From: Azospirillum sp. TSO22-1
GTDB taxonomy: Bacteria > Pseudomonadota > Alphaproteobacteria > Azospirillales > Azospirillaceae
DNA length: 38,506 nt
Assembly: GCF_003116015.1 (NCBI RefSeq)
Contig: NZ_LGQZ01000052.1
Span: 1-38,506, forward strand
Reading direction: 5' to 3'
The translations under genes were made by a program, and so were the position numbers. Shown piece after piece: positions 16,230 through 23,197 of this stretch. Below the pieces are notes generated by a model. It was given only the letters and a program-made list of their open reading frames with translations, did no database searches and was not told the DNA's origin. Position 1 is the stretch's first letter. Each line of letters opens with the position of its first letter.

Positions 16230-16960
16230 GATGCGGGGGTCCCGGCAAGGTCGCGGTCGATGTCGTCCAGCACCCGCTCAGCCTCGGCGGTGTGGTCGTG
16301 CAACTGGCGCAGCAGGGTGTCGCGCAGCACGCCGACGGCGCCCGCGTCGTCCAGCGCGCCCTCGCCACCGCCGACGCGCACCGTGGCGAACACCGCCGCC
16401 AGCGCGCCAAGCCCGGCCGCCGCCACCAGCGCCAGCGTGCCGCCGACCAGCCCGGCGCGGATGGCGTCGATCTTCCCGCGCAGCTCAACCAGCGAGGCGC
16501 GCATCACCACCGCGCCGACCACCTGCCCGAAGCTGTTGCGCAGGTCGGCACCGAGCAGCAGCGTGTCGCCCGCGATGCGCCGCCGCACGGCCGTGCCGCC
16601 GTCGGAGCCGATCTCCCGGGCCGCGGGCGAGGGATGGCCGATGGCGGCGCGATCGGCGGCGAAGAGGACGGTGCCGCGCTCATCCACCACCTCGACCCCG
16701 AGAATCCCGGATCCGGCTGCGGCGCGGTCGGCCAGCGCCTGCACGTCCATCAACTCGGACAGGTCGAGGCCGAGGGTGAGACCCAGTTCCACATGACGGC
16801 GCAGTTCGTCGGCGGCGACGGCGAGACGCGAGCCGGTGACGTCGCGCAGCGTGCGCTCGAAGTTGAGGTTGGCGAGCACGACGGACAGCAGCACCGCCAG
16901 CGCAACGCTGGCGGCGATCACCCCACCCGTCCGTACCGCGAGCGCCGCTCCGCGCACCAT
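16226..16960 (-). CDS. Two-helix membrane sensor-like protein, first gene of the partner-switching operon
   Basis: The 244-residue protein has helix 1 at ~14-34, a periplasmic domain (ELGLTLGLDLSELMDVQAL, then VEVVDERGTVLFAADRAA), helix 2 at ~165-190 and a short tail ending in a likely helix (LLRQLHDHTAEAERVLDDID). There is no HAMP or enzymatic domain. It matches the layout of the 11617-12378 product and shares the L-G-L-x-L and D-E-x-G-x-V-x-F patterns. It is the promoter-proximal gene; a GGGGGAGG ribosome site precedes ATG 16960. Its job is probably detection of the operon's signal. The specific ligand cannot be told. Confidence 0.83.
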   Translation of the reverse strand: MVRGAALAVRTGGVIAASVALAVLLSVVLANLNFERTLRDVTGSRLAVAADELRRHVELGLTLGLDLSELMDVQALADRAAAGSGILGVEVVDERGTVLFAADRAAIGHPSPAAREIGSDGGTAVRRRIAGDTLLLGADLRNSFGQVVGAVVMRASLVELRGKIDAIRAGLVGGTLALVAAAGLGALAAVFATVRVGGGEGALDDAGAVGVLRDTLLRQLHDHTAEAERVLDDIDRDLAGTPAS

Positions 16961-17077
16961 GCCTCCCCCGGACCAAGCCGTTAGGGTGCAAAGCTTAGTG
17001 CATTCAATGCTTCGTTGCAGCGGGGAACTTGCGACAAAGAGGTATGCGGAAAAGGGACGGAGGCGGGAGCAAGTGCG

Positions 17078-17093
17078 TGCTCACGCGTGAACG
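17078..17093. promoter_or_regulatory. Second parS-like site, two mismatches
   Basis: TGCTCACGCGTGAACG matches the perfect site at 17101-17116 at 14 of 16 positions and keeps the central CACGCGTG. The two sites are 23 bp apart start to start, about two helical turns, on the same face of the DNA. It may strengthen ParB loading. Confidence 0.6.
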
Positions 17094-17100
17094 TCAGACA

Positions 17101-17116
17101 TGTTCACGCGTGAACA
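17101..17116. promoter_or_regulatory. parS: parS-like centromere site
   Basis: TGTTCACGCGTGAACA is a perfect 16-bp palindrome, one base past the parB stop codon. It has the same length and GTT-N8-AAC frame as the chromosomal parS consensus TGTTTCACGTGAAACA but with a different centre. It does not fit the repABC-type site GTT-N10-AAC. The position beside parAB strongly suggests ParB binding. Confidence 0.75.
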
Positions 17117-17117
17117 C

Positions 17118-17981
17118 TCACTCCCCGAGGATCTCGTCGATGTGCCGGCGGATCTCGCGCAGCGCCTCGCGGTCGGCGGCGTACAGCGGGGCGGGCTTCT
17201 GGCGGAAGGCGTCGAGCGACACCCGCACGCGGTCAACCGCACGCGCCACCCGCAACGGGAAGGCGCTCGGCGCGGCCACCGGCTCGTCGCGGCGCCCCGG
17301 ACGCTCACGCGGCCCCGCATCGGCCGAGCGCGAGGACGACGCGAGGCGCGCCTTCAGGGCGGCGGCGTAGGAGTCCCACGCCGGCATCCGCTGCTCCTCG
17401 GGCAGGGTGGTGATTTGGAACAGCATGCGCAACGGCGGGCGCAGGTCGGCATAGGCGTCGCGAATCGCGTCCGGCAGGCTGCGCAGGCCGAGGTACTTGG
17501 TGACCATCGGCCGGCTCTTGTGGACGACGCCGGCCAGCGCCTCATGCGTGTAATGATGGCGCTCGATCAGGCGGGCGTAGCCGTCGGCTTCCTCGAAGGG
17601 GGTGAGATCGACGCGCTGGATGTTCTCGATCAGCGCGATCTCGGCCGGGTCGCCGGTGGTCAGGATGCCGAACACCGTGTCGTTGCCCAGCAGCCGCACC
17701 GCCTCCAGCCGGCGCGCGCCGAACACCAGGGTGTAGCGCCCGCCGTCCGACTCGCGCAGGCCGATGGGCTGCTTGAGGCCGAGGCGGCGGATGGAGTCCG
17801 CCAGCTCCTGCAGCGCGTCCTCGTCGAACACCTTGCGCGGCTGGTCAGGGTTGGGGTCGATGCGGTCGACGTCGACCTCGACCAGCTTGGGGAAGTTGTC
17901 GGACAGGCCGAACAGAACGTCGCGCTCCACCACCTGGGACAGCGCCGGGTTGACGGCCTTCTTGAACGGGCTACGCGACAT
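17118..17981 (-). CDS. parB: ParB-family partition protein (centromere binding, CTPase fold)
   Basis: The 287-residue protein has the ParB N-terminal domain: [19 protein letters not shown], then [20 protein letters not shown] (86-94) and [14 protein letters not shown] (119-132). The helix-turn-helix region is [21 protein letters not shown] (about 143-163), followed by a basic linker and a C-terminal dimerisation-like helix. The family clamps onto DNA at parS, slides with CTP and works with ParA to segregate a replicon. The usual GERR motif reads GARR here (Ala89 for Glu). The gene overlaps parA by 11 bp and lies next to two parS-like sites. Orthology to a particular plasmid family cannot be settled from sequence alone. 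Confidence 0.93.
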   Translation of the reverse strand: MSRSPFKKAVNPALSQVVERDVLFGLSDNFPKLVEVDVDRIDPNPDQPRKVFDEDALQELADSIRRLGLKQPIGLRESDGGRYTLVFGARRLEAVRLLGNDTVFGILTTGDPAEIALIENIQRVDLTPFEEADGYARLIERHHYTHEALAGVVHKSRPMVTKYLGLRSLPDAIRDAYADLRPPLRMLFQITTLPEEQRMPAWDSYAAALKARLASSSRSADAGPRERPGRRDEPVAAPSAFPLRVARAVDRVRVSLDAFRQKPAPLYAADREALREIRRHIDEILGE

Positions 17982-18975
17982 GCTTGGCCTCCAGAAGCTT
18001 GCGGCGCTCAGATACCGCCGCGTCGTAGACCGCCTGATAGACGCTGGCGCCGGGGGCGTCCGGCATGGCCTCCAGCAGCGCCCGCCCGCCCTTCACCGAC
18101 TGCGGGTACAGCGTGGCCGAGGGCAGCGGCGGGAAGATGCGCATGGCGCCGGCGTAGGTCTGGTGCATCTCCGCCAGCGTCTCGCGATCCTGGGTCAGGC
18201 GCTTGTCGTACATGGTCGGCAGGATGCCCAGCACGCGCAGGCCGTGGTTGATGCGGCGCTGCGCCTTGGTGACGCTGCGCATCAGCAGCTCGATGCCGAG
18301 CATCGCCAGCGTCTCGGTCTGGCAGGGGATCAGCACGCTGTGCGCGGCGGCCAGCGCGTTCACCGTCAACCGGCCGAGGTTGGGCGGGGTGTCGATCACT
18401 ATAAAGTCAAAGGTCTTCGCCACGCCCTCCAGGCACCCCTTCAGCACGTGGTCGGCGCCCATCTCGGAGGCCAGCTCGACCTCCATCTCCGACAGCGTGA
18501 TGCTGGAAGGGGCGACGTGCAGGCCGGAGTGCTCGATCTGCACCAGCACGTCGCCAAGCGCGCATTCGTCGCGCAGCGCGTAGTAGAGCGTCCGCTTCCC
18601 GGCCTCCAACTGCTTGACCGGAATGCCCAGGTGGACGGAGGCGTTGGCCTGCGGGTCGGCATCGACCAGCAGCGTCCGGTAGCCGGCCTTGGCCAGCAGG
18701 CTGGCAAGGTTGACCGCGCTGGTGGTCTTGCCCACGCCGCCCTTCTGGTTGGCGATGGTGACGATGAAGGCCGGGCCGCCGGCGCCGGTGGACGCCGCGA
18801 TGTCCTTGACCAGCAACGCCGCCACCGCCTGCGGGATGCGCTCCGCGCCGCGTTCCCAGGCGCTGATCTTCTGCTTGTCGTACTTGCGCTGCAGGCGCTC
18901 GTTGAGCCAGGCGGCGAACTCGCTCTGGTTCAGCCCGAGGCCCTCGCGGAAAGCGCGCATGTTGTCGCCGAGCAC
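17971..18975 (-). CDS. parA: ParA-family partition ATPase with an N-terminal helix-turn-helix
   Basis: The 334-residue protein has an N-terminal XRE-like helix-turn-helix (residues ~1-60, with [12 protein letters not shown] and [13 protein letters not shown]), then a Walker-type ATPase. The deviant P-loop is [14 protein letters not shown] (76-89), switch I is [12 protein letters not shown] and the Walker B-like strand is [13 protein letters not shown]. In the family the ATPase forms a nucleoid-bound gradient that moves ParB-parS complexes, and forms with an extra DNA-binding domain usually repress their own operon. The CCTAC repeats just upstream would be the operator. The parAB pair implies a low-copy plasmid or chromid rather than an arbitrary chromosomal locus. 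Confidence 0.94.
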   Translation of the reverse strand: MLGDNMRAFREGLGLNQSEFAAWLNERLQRKYDKQKISAWERGAERIPQAVAALLVKDIAASTGAGGPAFIVTIANQKGGVGKTTSAVNLASLLAKAGYRTLLVDADPQANASVHLGIPVKQLEAGKRTLYYALRDECALGDVLVQIEHSGLHVAPSSITLSEMEVELASEMGADHVLKGCLEGVAKTFDFIVIDTPPNLGRLTVNALAAAHSVLIPCQTETLAMLGIELLMRSVTKAQRRINHGLRVLGILPTMYDKRLTQDRETLAEMHQTYAGAMRIFPPLPSATLYPQSVKGGRALLEAMPDAPGASVYQAVYDAAVSERRKLLEAKHVA

Positions 18976-18997
18976 GGTCCCTCTCTTTCCGGATGGC

Positions 18998-19087
18998 GCC
19001 TACCCCCATCGGAGTACAGGTAGGGCCTACTCCCGTCAAGAGAATGCGGCTGAGGGCCGGTACCGTCTACCGACTCCTACCATCGGG
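18998..19087. promoter_or_regulatory. Repeated CCTAC motifs upstream of parA (candidate operator)
   Basis: GCCTACCCCC (18998-19007) and GCCTACTCCC (19025-19034) differ by one base and start 27 bp apart. A third relative, TCCTACCATCGGG, ends at 19087, and the first copy continues into CATCGG in the same way. CCTACC (18999-19004) and GGTAGG (19019-19024) also form an inverted repeat. The region directly precedes parA, whose product carries a DNA-binding domain, so autoregulation is likely. A role in replication (iterons) is possible but no rep gene is seen. Confidence 0.5.
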
Positions 19088-19101
19088 TTCGGACCTGCGG
19101 A

Positions 19102-20430
19102 TCAGGCCGGCCCGGCTTTCTTGCGCAGGTCGCGGACGCGGATCGCCTTGCCCTGCGAGCGCGGCAGTTCGCCGGGGCTCAGCACCACCACCCGGCAGGT
19201 CACGCCGATGATCGACTTGATGTGGTGCTGCACCTGGCGGCCGATGTGATCGTAGGCCTCCTGGCCGATGGCGAGGCCGGGCTCCGCCTCGACCTCCACG
19301 GTCAGGGTGTCGAGCATGCCCTCGCGCTGGATGACCAGCTGGTAGTGCGGCGCGATGTTAGGGAAGCCCACCAGCACCGCCTCGACCTGCGAGGGGTAGA
19401 CGTTGACGCCGCGGATGATGAGCATGTCGTCGTTGCGCCCCGTCACCCGCAGAATCCGCACATGTGTGCGCCCGCAGCTGCACGGCTCGACCGACAGCCG
19501 CGTGATGTCGCGCGTGCGGTAGCGGATCATCGGCAGCGCCTGCTTGCTCAGCGTGGTGATGACCAGCTCGCCGGTCTCGCCCATGGGCCTGGGCTTCAGG
19601 GTCTCGGGATCGACGATCTCGAACAGGAAGTGGTCCTCCCAGCCGTGCAGGCCGTCGCGCTCCTGGCATTCCACGGCGACGCCGGGGCCCATGATCTCGG
19701 ACAGCCCGTAGATGTCGTGGGCGCGCACGCCCAGGCGCTCGTCCAGCTCCTTGCGCATGGCCTCCGACCAGGGCTCGGCCCCGCAGACGGCGATCCGGAG
19801 CGAGCCCTTCCTGAGGTCAACGCCCTCCTTCTCCGCCACTTCGGCGATGTTCAACGCGTAGGACGGCGTGGCGCAGAGGACCTGCGCCTCGAAGTCCTGG
19901 ATCAGCACGATCTGCTTCTCGGTGTTGCCGCCGGACATCGGCACCACGGTGCAGCCCAGCCGCTCGGCCCCGTAGTGGGCGCCGAGGCCACCGGTGAACA
20001 GGCCGTAGCCATAGGCGTTGTGGATGGTCTGGCCCGGCCGGGCACCCGCCGAGGCGAGCGAGCGCGCCATCAGCCGCGCCCAGGTGTCGAGGTCGCCGGC
20101 GGTGTAGCCGACCACCGTGGGCTTGCCGGTGGTGCCCGACGACGCGTGCAGCCGGACCAGCTCGCTCCGCGGCACGGCGAACAGGCCGAAGGGGTAGTTC
20201 TCGCGCAGGTCGGCCTTCACGGTGAAGGGGAACTTCGCCAGATCCTCCAGCGTGCGGAGGTCGTCCGGCACCACGCCCGCCGCGTCGAACGCCTTGCGAT
20301 AGTGCGGCACGCTCCGGTAGGCGCAGCGCAGCGTCTGCTGCAGGCGCTTGAGCTGAAGGTCGGCCAGCTTGTGGCGCGGCATGGTTTCCGCTTCCGGCGC
20401 GAACATGTAGTCGGCGGTCGTCACGGACAT
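19102..20430 (-). CDS. padJ: Phenylacetate-CoA ligase (AMP-forming), PaaK/PadJ type
   Basis: The 442-residue protein is full length for the PaaK family. The ATP-binding loop is HASSGTTGKPTVVGYT (about 94-109), the adenylate motif is YGLSEIMGPGVAVEC and the hinge region is MIRYRTRDITRL with a CSCGRTH loop typical of PaaK. LPRSQGKAIRV near the C-terminus holds the catalytic Lys. It activates phenylacetate with ATP and CoA in the cytoplasm, the entry step for the anaerobic pathway whose other enzymes are encoded upstream. The start is ATG 20430 with AAGGGGGG before it. A 158-bp gap containing three inverted repeats separates it from padI, so it may have its own promoter. Aerobic paaK function is possible, but the neighbours favour PadJ. 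Confidence 0.92.
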   Translation of the reverse strand: MSVTTADYMFAPEAETMPRHKLADLQLKRLQQTLRCAYRSVPHYRKAFDAAGVVPDDLRTLEDLAKFPFTVKADLRENYPFGLFAVPRSELVRLHASSGTTGKPTVVGYTAGDLDTWARLMARSLASAGARPGQTIHNAYGYGLFTGGLGAHYGAERLGCTVVPMSGGNTEKQIVLIQDFEAQVLCATPSYALNIAEVAEKEGVDLRKGSLRIAVCGAEPWSEAMRKELDERLGVRAHDIYGLSEIMGPGVAVECQERDGLHGWEDHFLFEIVDPETLKPRPMGETGELVITTLSKQALPMIRYRTRDITRLSVEPCSCGRTHVRILRVTGRNDDMLIIRGVNVYPSQVEAVLVGFPNIAPHYQLVIQREGMLDTLTVEVEAEPGLAIGQEAYDHIGRQVQHHIKSIIGVTCRVVVLSPGELPRSQGKAIRVRDLRKKAGPA

Positions 20431-20472
20431 GGCGGTTTCCCCCCTTGAGTTCTTGTCGTTGGGCGGCGGATG

Positions 20473-20508
20473 TCATGCGGACGGCGCCTGAAGACGTCGT
20501 CCGCATGA
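20473..20508. promoter_or_regulatory. Long inverted repeat upstream of padJ
   Basis: The arms TCATGCGGACG (20473-20483) and CGTCCGCATGA (20498-20508) are perfectly complementary across a 14-bp spacer. The repeat lies 43 bp upstream of the padJ start. It could be an operator or a leader hairpin. Confidence 0.5.
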
Positions 20509-20515
20509 CCCTTTC

Positions 20516-20537
20516 GATCAATGCTATCGCATTGATC
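20516..20537. promoter_or_regulatory. 22-bp palindrome, candidate operator of padJ
   Basis: Perfect 9-bp arms GATCAATGC and GCATTGATC flank TATC. The size and symmetry suit a dimeric repressor site of TetR or MarR type. The half-site GATCAATG also occurs at 38312-38319 in the padB promoter region. It does not match the FNR order TTGAT-N4-ATCAA because the arms are reversed. Confidence 0.5.
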
Positions 20538-20549
20538 TGTCGGGTTTTA

Positions 20550-20586
20550 CCGGCGGCGCTCACTGGAAGTGATCATGCGCCGCCGG
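20550..20586 (-). terminator. Hairpin just after padI
   Basis: CCGGCGGCGC and GCGCCGCCGG form a 10-bp stem with a 17-base loop, beginning two bases after the padI stop codon. No T-run follows on the minus strand, so it is not a classical intrinsic terminator. It may protect the padEFGHI message end or weaken read-through into padJ. Confidence 0.4.
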
Positions 20587-20588
20587 TA

Positions 20589-21911
20589 TCAGGCGCCGGT
20601 TCGTTCGAAGCGGCGCAGGTGCGCGATCTTGCGCTCGACGGTGGCCTGGATGTGCGCGACCTGCCCCTCGCTGAGGTGCCGGTACTTGCCGATGCCGGCG
20701 AGATACTCGCGCACCGGCCGCGGCCGGCCGGTCGGGCGGGTGAAGGTCAGCCCGGCGTCCGGCGTGTAGTCCCACAGCGCGAAGAAGTTCGTCTCGACGG
20801 CCAGTCGGCAGACGTCCGTCGTCCGGTCGGAGCCGAAGCGCCATCCCGTCGGACAGGGCGCGAAGACGTGAAGGTAGGCCATGCCGGTCTTCGACACCTC
20901 GATGGCCTTGTCCAGCTTCTCATAGAAGTCCTCGAGGAAGGCGGTGGCCGCGGTGGCGACGTAGGAGCAGTTGTGCGTCATCATCACCACCGGCAGGTTC
21001 TTCGCCTCGGTGGACTTGCCCTGCAGCCGCTCGCCGACCGGCGTGGTCGAAGTCCACGAGCCGTAGGTCGTCGCCGAGGACGCCTGCATGCCGGTGTTCA
21101 TGTATCCTTCGTTGTCGACGCAGATGTACAGCATCGGCTCGTCACGCTCGGCGGCGCCGGACAGCGACTGGAAGCCGGCGTCCGAGGTCCCGCCGTCGCC
21201 GGCCAGCGCCAGCACCTGCACGTCGTCGCGTCCGACCCTCTTGTAATAGCGCTTGATGCCGGTGAGCATCGACGCGGTGTTGGTCAGCAGCGGGTGGAAG
21301 ACCGGCACCTTGGTGCCCGTGCGCCCGTTGTAGCCGACCGTCCCCATGCCGGGGATGCAGCCGGGCGGCGTCGCCACCACGGTGTTCGGCCCGACGTGGC
21401 GCAGCGTGTGGCGGATCAGCAGCTCGGAATTGCAGCCCTGGCAGGCGGCGAGGCCGGGGGCGAACAGGTCCTCCCGCTCCGCCGCGCGCCGGTGGATGCG
21501 CGCCGCGGTGTTGAGCGTCAGCGCGCCGCGGTCGCACGCCTTCACGCACGCCGGGTCGCCGTCGCACAGGTCGCACTTCGACACGTGGCCGACCCGCGCG
21601 TCGCGGGTGATGCCGGCGTAGGCGCAGCCCACGGTGCACAGCAGACAGTCGACGCACCGGTCGGCGTCCCAGGCGACGACGCCGGTCTCCGCGTCCTTGG
21701 CCAGCGCGGCGGACGGGCAGTTGGAGACGCACTTGGGGTCGCCGCATTGCCGGCAGAGCGCCAGCTCCCACTTCCCGGCGGCGCCGAGGATCTGGATGCG
21801 GGACTGCGCCGGGTCGTCGGCCCCGGACTTGGCCTGCGCGCAGGCGGTGACGCACTTCATGCACCCGTCGCAATCCTGCGCGCGAAAGGCGATGGTCTCA
21901 TAGCTCGGCAT
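20589..21911 (-). CDS. padI: Phenylglyoxylate dehydrogenase, TPP-binding beta subunit with N-terminal ferredoxin domain
   Basis: The 440-residue protein has a Cys-rich front (about 1-135) with four cluster motifs: CDGCMKCVTAC, CRQCGDPKCVSNC, CVDCLLCTVGC and CDLCDGDPACVKAC. A thiamine-diphosphate beta domain of the pyruvate:ferredoxin oxidoreductase family follows. LAGDGGTSDAGFQ and NEGYMNTGMQ supply the Mg/TPP-binding GDG...N pattern, and CQGCNSELLIRH starts the domain. With PadE, PadF, PadG and PadH it should decarboxylate phenylglyoxylate to benzoyl-CoA and pass electrons to NAD+. It lies 15 bp after padH in one operon. The order gamma-delta-alpha-flavoprotein-beta matches padEFGHI known from Azoarcus/Aromatoleum as I recall it. 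Confidence 0.88.
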   Translation of the reverse strand: MPSYETIAFRAQDCDGCMKCVTACAQAKSGADDPAQSRIQILGAAGKWELALCRQCGDPKCVSNCPSAALAKDAETGVVAWDADRCVDCLLCTVGCAYAGITRDARVGHVSKCDLCDGDPACVKACDRGALTLNTAARIHRRAAEREDLFAPGLAACQGCNSELLIRHTLRHVGPNTVVATPPGCIPGMGTVGYNGRTGTKVPVFHPLLTNTASMLTGIKRYYKRVGRDDVQVLALAGDGGTSDAGFQSLSGAAERDEPMLYICVDNEGYMNTGMQASSATTYGSWTSTTPVGERLQGKSTEAKNLPVVMMTHNCSYVATAATAFLEDFYEKLDKAIEVSKTGMAYLHVFAPCPTGWRFGSDRTTDVCRLAVETNFFALWDYTPDAGLTFTRPTGRPRPVREYLAGIGKYRHLSEGQVAHIQATVERKIAHLRRFERTGA

Positions 21912-21926
21912 GCCCTGCCCTCCGCC

Positions 21927-23186
21927 TCAGCGCCACAGCCGCGACATCAGCGCCCGCCCGGTGTCGAGCGGCGCCACCACGAAATCCTGCTTCACCGGCG
22001 CCAGATCGACGCGCCGGCTGATGAGCTGCCACATCACCCCGGCGTCGATGGGCATGCCGACCGTGCACACGCCGATCAGCCGGCCGTCCTTCAACGAGAG
22101 CCGGCTGTAGAGCCCGGCCCTGGCGTCGAGGCGCCGGTGGATCTCCACCGACGGGTCGTCCTCGCCAGCGATGCCGACGCTCACCGCGTGGCGGCCGAAG
22201 AACGGGAAGGTGTTGATCGGCAGGCCGCCGATGTAGGGCTTGAGCGCCGGGTCGCCGGCCATCGCCATCCCGGCGATGCGGCCCTGCTCGACGGCGTCGG
22301 GCAGGATGCCGTTGACGATGGGCGCCGCCCCGAAGAAGGCCCGCGCCTGCGCCACGTCGCCCGCCGCCCAGACGTCGGCGATGTTGGTGCGCATGGTGTC
22401 GTCCACCAGGATGCCCTGCCCGACGGCGATGCCCGACCCCTCCAGGAAGCCGGTGGCCGGCCGCACCCCGGTGCCGACCAGCAGCAGATCCGCCGGCAGC
22501 GTGCCGCCGTCGTCGAGGGTGACGGAGACTGGCCTGCCATCCCGGCTCTGCACGGACGACACCGTACGGCCCGTCATCAGCGCGATGCCGCGATCGCGGA
22601 ACGCCGCCTCGACGATCCCGGCCGCCGGGGCGTCCAGGTAGCCGGGCAGGGCGTGCGCCTGCCGCTCGACCACCGCCACCCGCGCGCCGGCCTTGGCCAG
22701 CACCTCGGCGGCGTGCAGCCCGACCAGCCCGGCGCCCAGCACCACTGCCGTCGTCGCCCCGGCCCCCGCATCGCGCAGCGCCAGCGCGTCGTCCAGCGTG
22801 CGCAGGACGTGGAAGCGCACGTCCGCCAGCCCGGGTACCGGCGGCACGGCGGGCGCCGCGCCGGTCGCCAGCAGCAGGCGTTCATAGCGCCATTCCGTGC
22901 CCGACGCCGTCCGGGCCACGGCACCGGCCGTGTCGATGGACACCACCTCCTCGCCGCAGCGCAGGTCGACCTTGCGGGCCTCGAACCACGCCGCGTCCTT
23001 CAGCGCGACGCGCTCCGGCCGGGAGCGGCCGGAGACGACGTAGGGCAGGATGGTCGGCGAGTAGGGCCGGTGCGCCTCGCGGCTCAGCACGGTCAGCGAG
23101 CCCTCGGCGTCCCAGTGGCGGATGGCGGTCACCGCCTCCAGCCCGGCGTGGCTGGCGCCGACGACGAGGTAGCGGGTGTGCGGCAT
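21927..23186 (-). CDS. padH: Phenylglyoxylate dehydrogenase, FAD/NAD-binding epsilon subunit
   Basis: The 419-residue pyridine-nucleotide disulphide-type flavoprotein starts MPHTRYLVVGASHAGLEAV, an FAD-binding GxGxxG-like fold (GASHAG). A second Rossmann motif VVLGAGLVGLHAAEVL (about 143-158) should bind NAD(H), and the C-terminal FAD motif is TNIADVWAAGDVAQ. It resembles rubredoxin/nitrite-reductase-type NADH oxidoreductases. In the complex it would carry electrons from the Fe-S centres to NAD+. I placed the start at ATG 23186 (GAGGGG upstream). The frame continues far upstream but there it only shadows padG. Gaps to padG and padI are 11 and 15 bp. Confidence 0.87.
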   Translation of the reverse strand: MPHTRYLVVGASHAGLEAVTAIRHWDAEGSLTVLSREAHRPYSPTILPYVVSGRSRPERVALKDAAWFEARKVDLRCGEEVVSIDTAGAVARTASGTEWRYERLLLATGAAPAVPPVPGLADVRFHVLRTLDDALALRDAGAGATTAVVLGAGLVGLHAAEVLAKAGARVAVVERQAHALPGYLDAPAAGIVEAAFRDRGIALMTGRTVSSVQSRDGRPVSVTLDDGGTLPADLLLVGTGVRPATGFLEGSGIAVGQGILVDDTMRTNIADVWAAGDVAQARAFFGAAPIVNGILPDAVEQGRIAGMAMAGDPALKPYIGGLPINTFPFFGRHAVSVGIAGEDDPSVEIHRRLDARAGLYSRLSLKDGRLIGVCTVGMPIDAGVMWQLISRRVDLAPVKQDFVVAPLDTGRALMSRLWR

Positions 23187-23197
23187 CGTCGGTCCCC

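Noticed and set aside
16961..17040. EcfG-type (GGAAC-N16/17-CGTT) promoter near the partner-switching operon
   Set aside because: A GGAAC occurs on the plus strand only, pointing away from the operon, and no CGTT is at the right distance.
17101..17116. repABC-type centromere site
   Set aside because: The spacing between GTT and AAC is 8, not 10, and no repC or repA-repB-repC order is present.
20516..20537. FNR/ANR box in front of padJ
   Set aside because: The arms are in the wrong order: the FNR site is TTGAT-N4-ATCAA, whereas here ATCAA comes first and the spacing differs.
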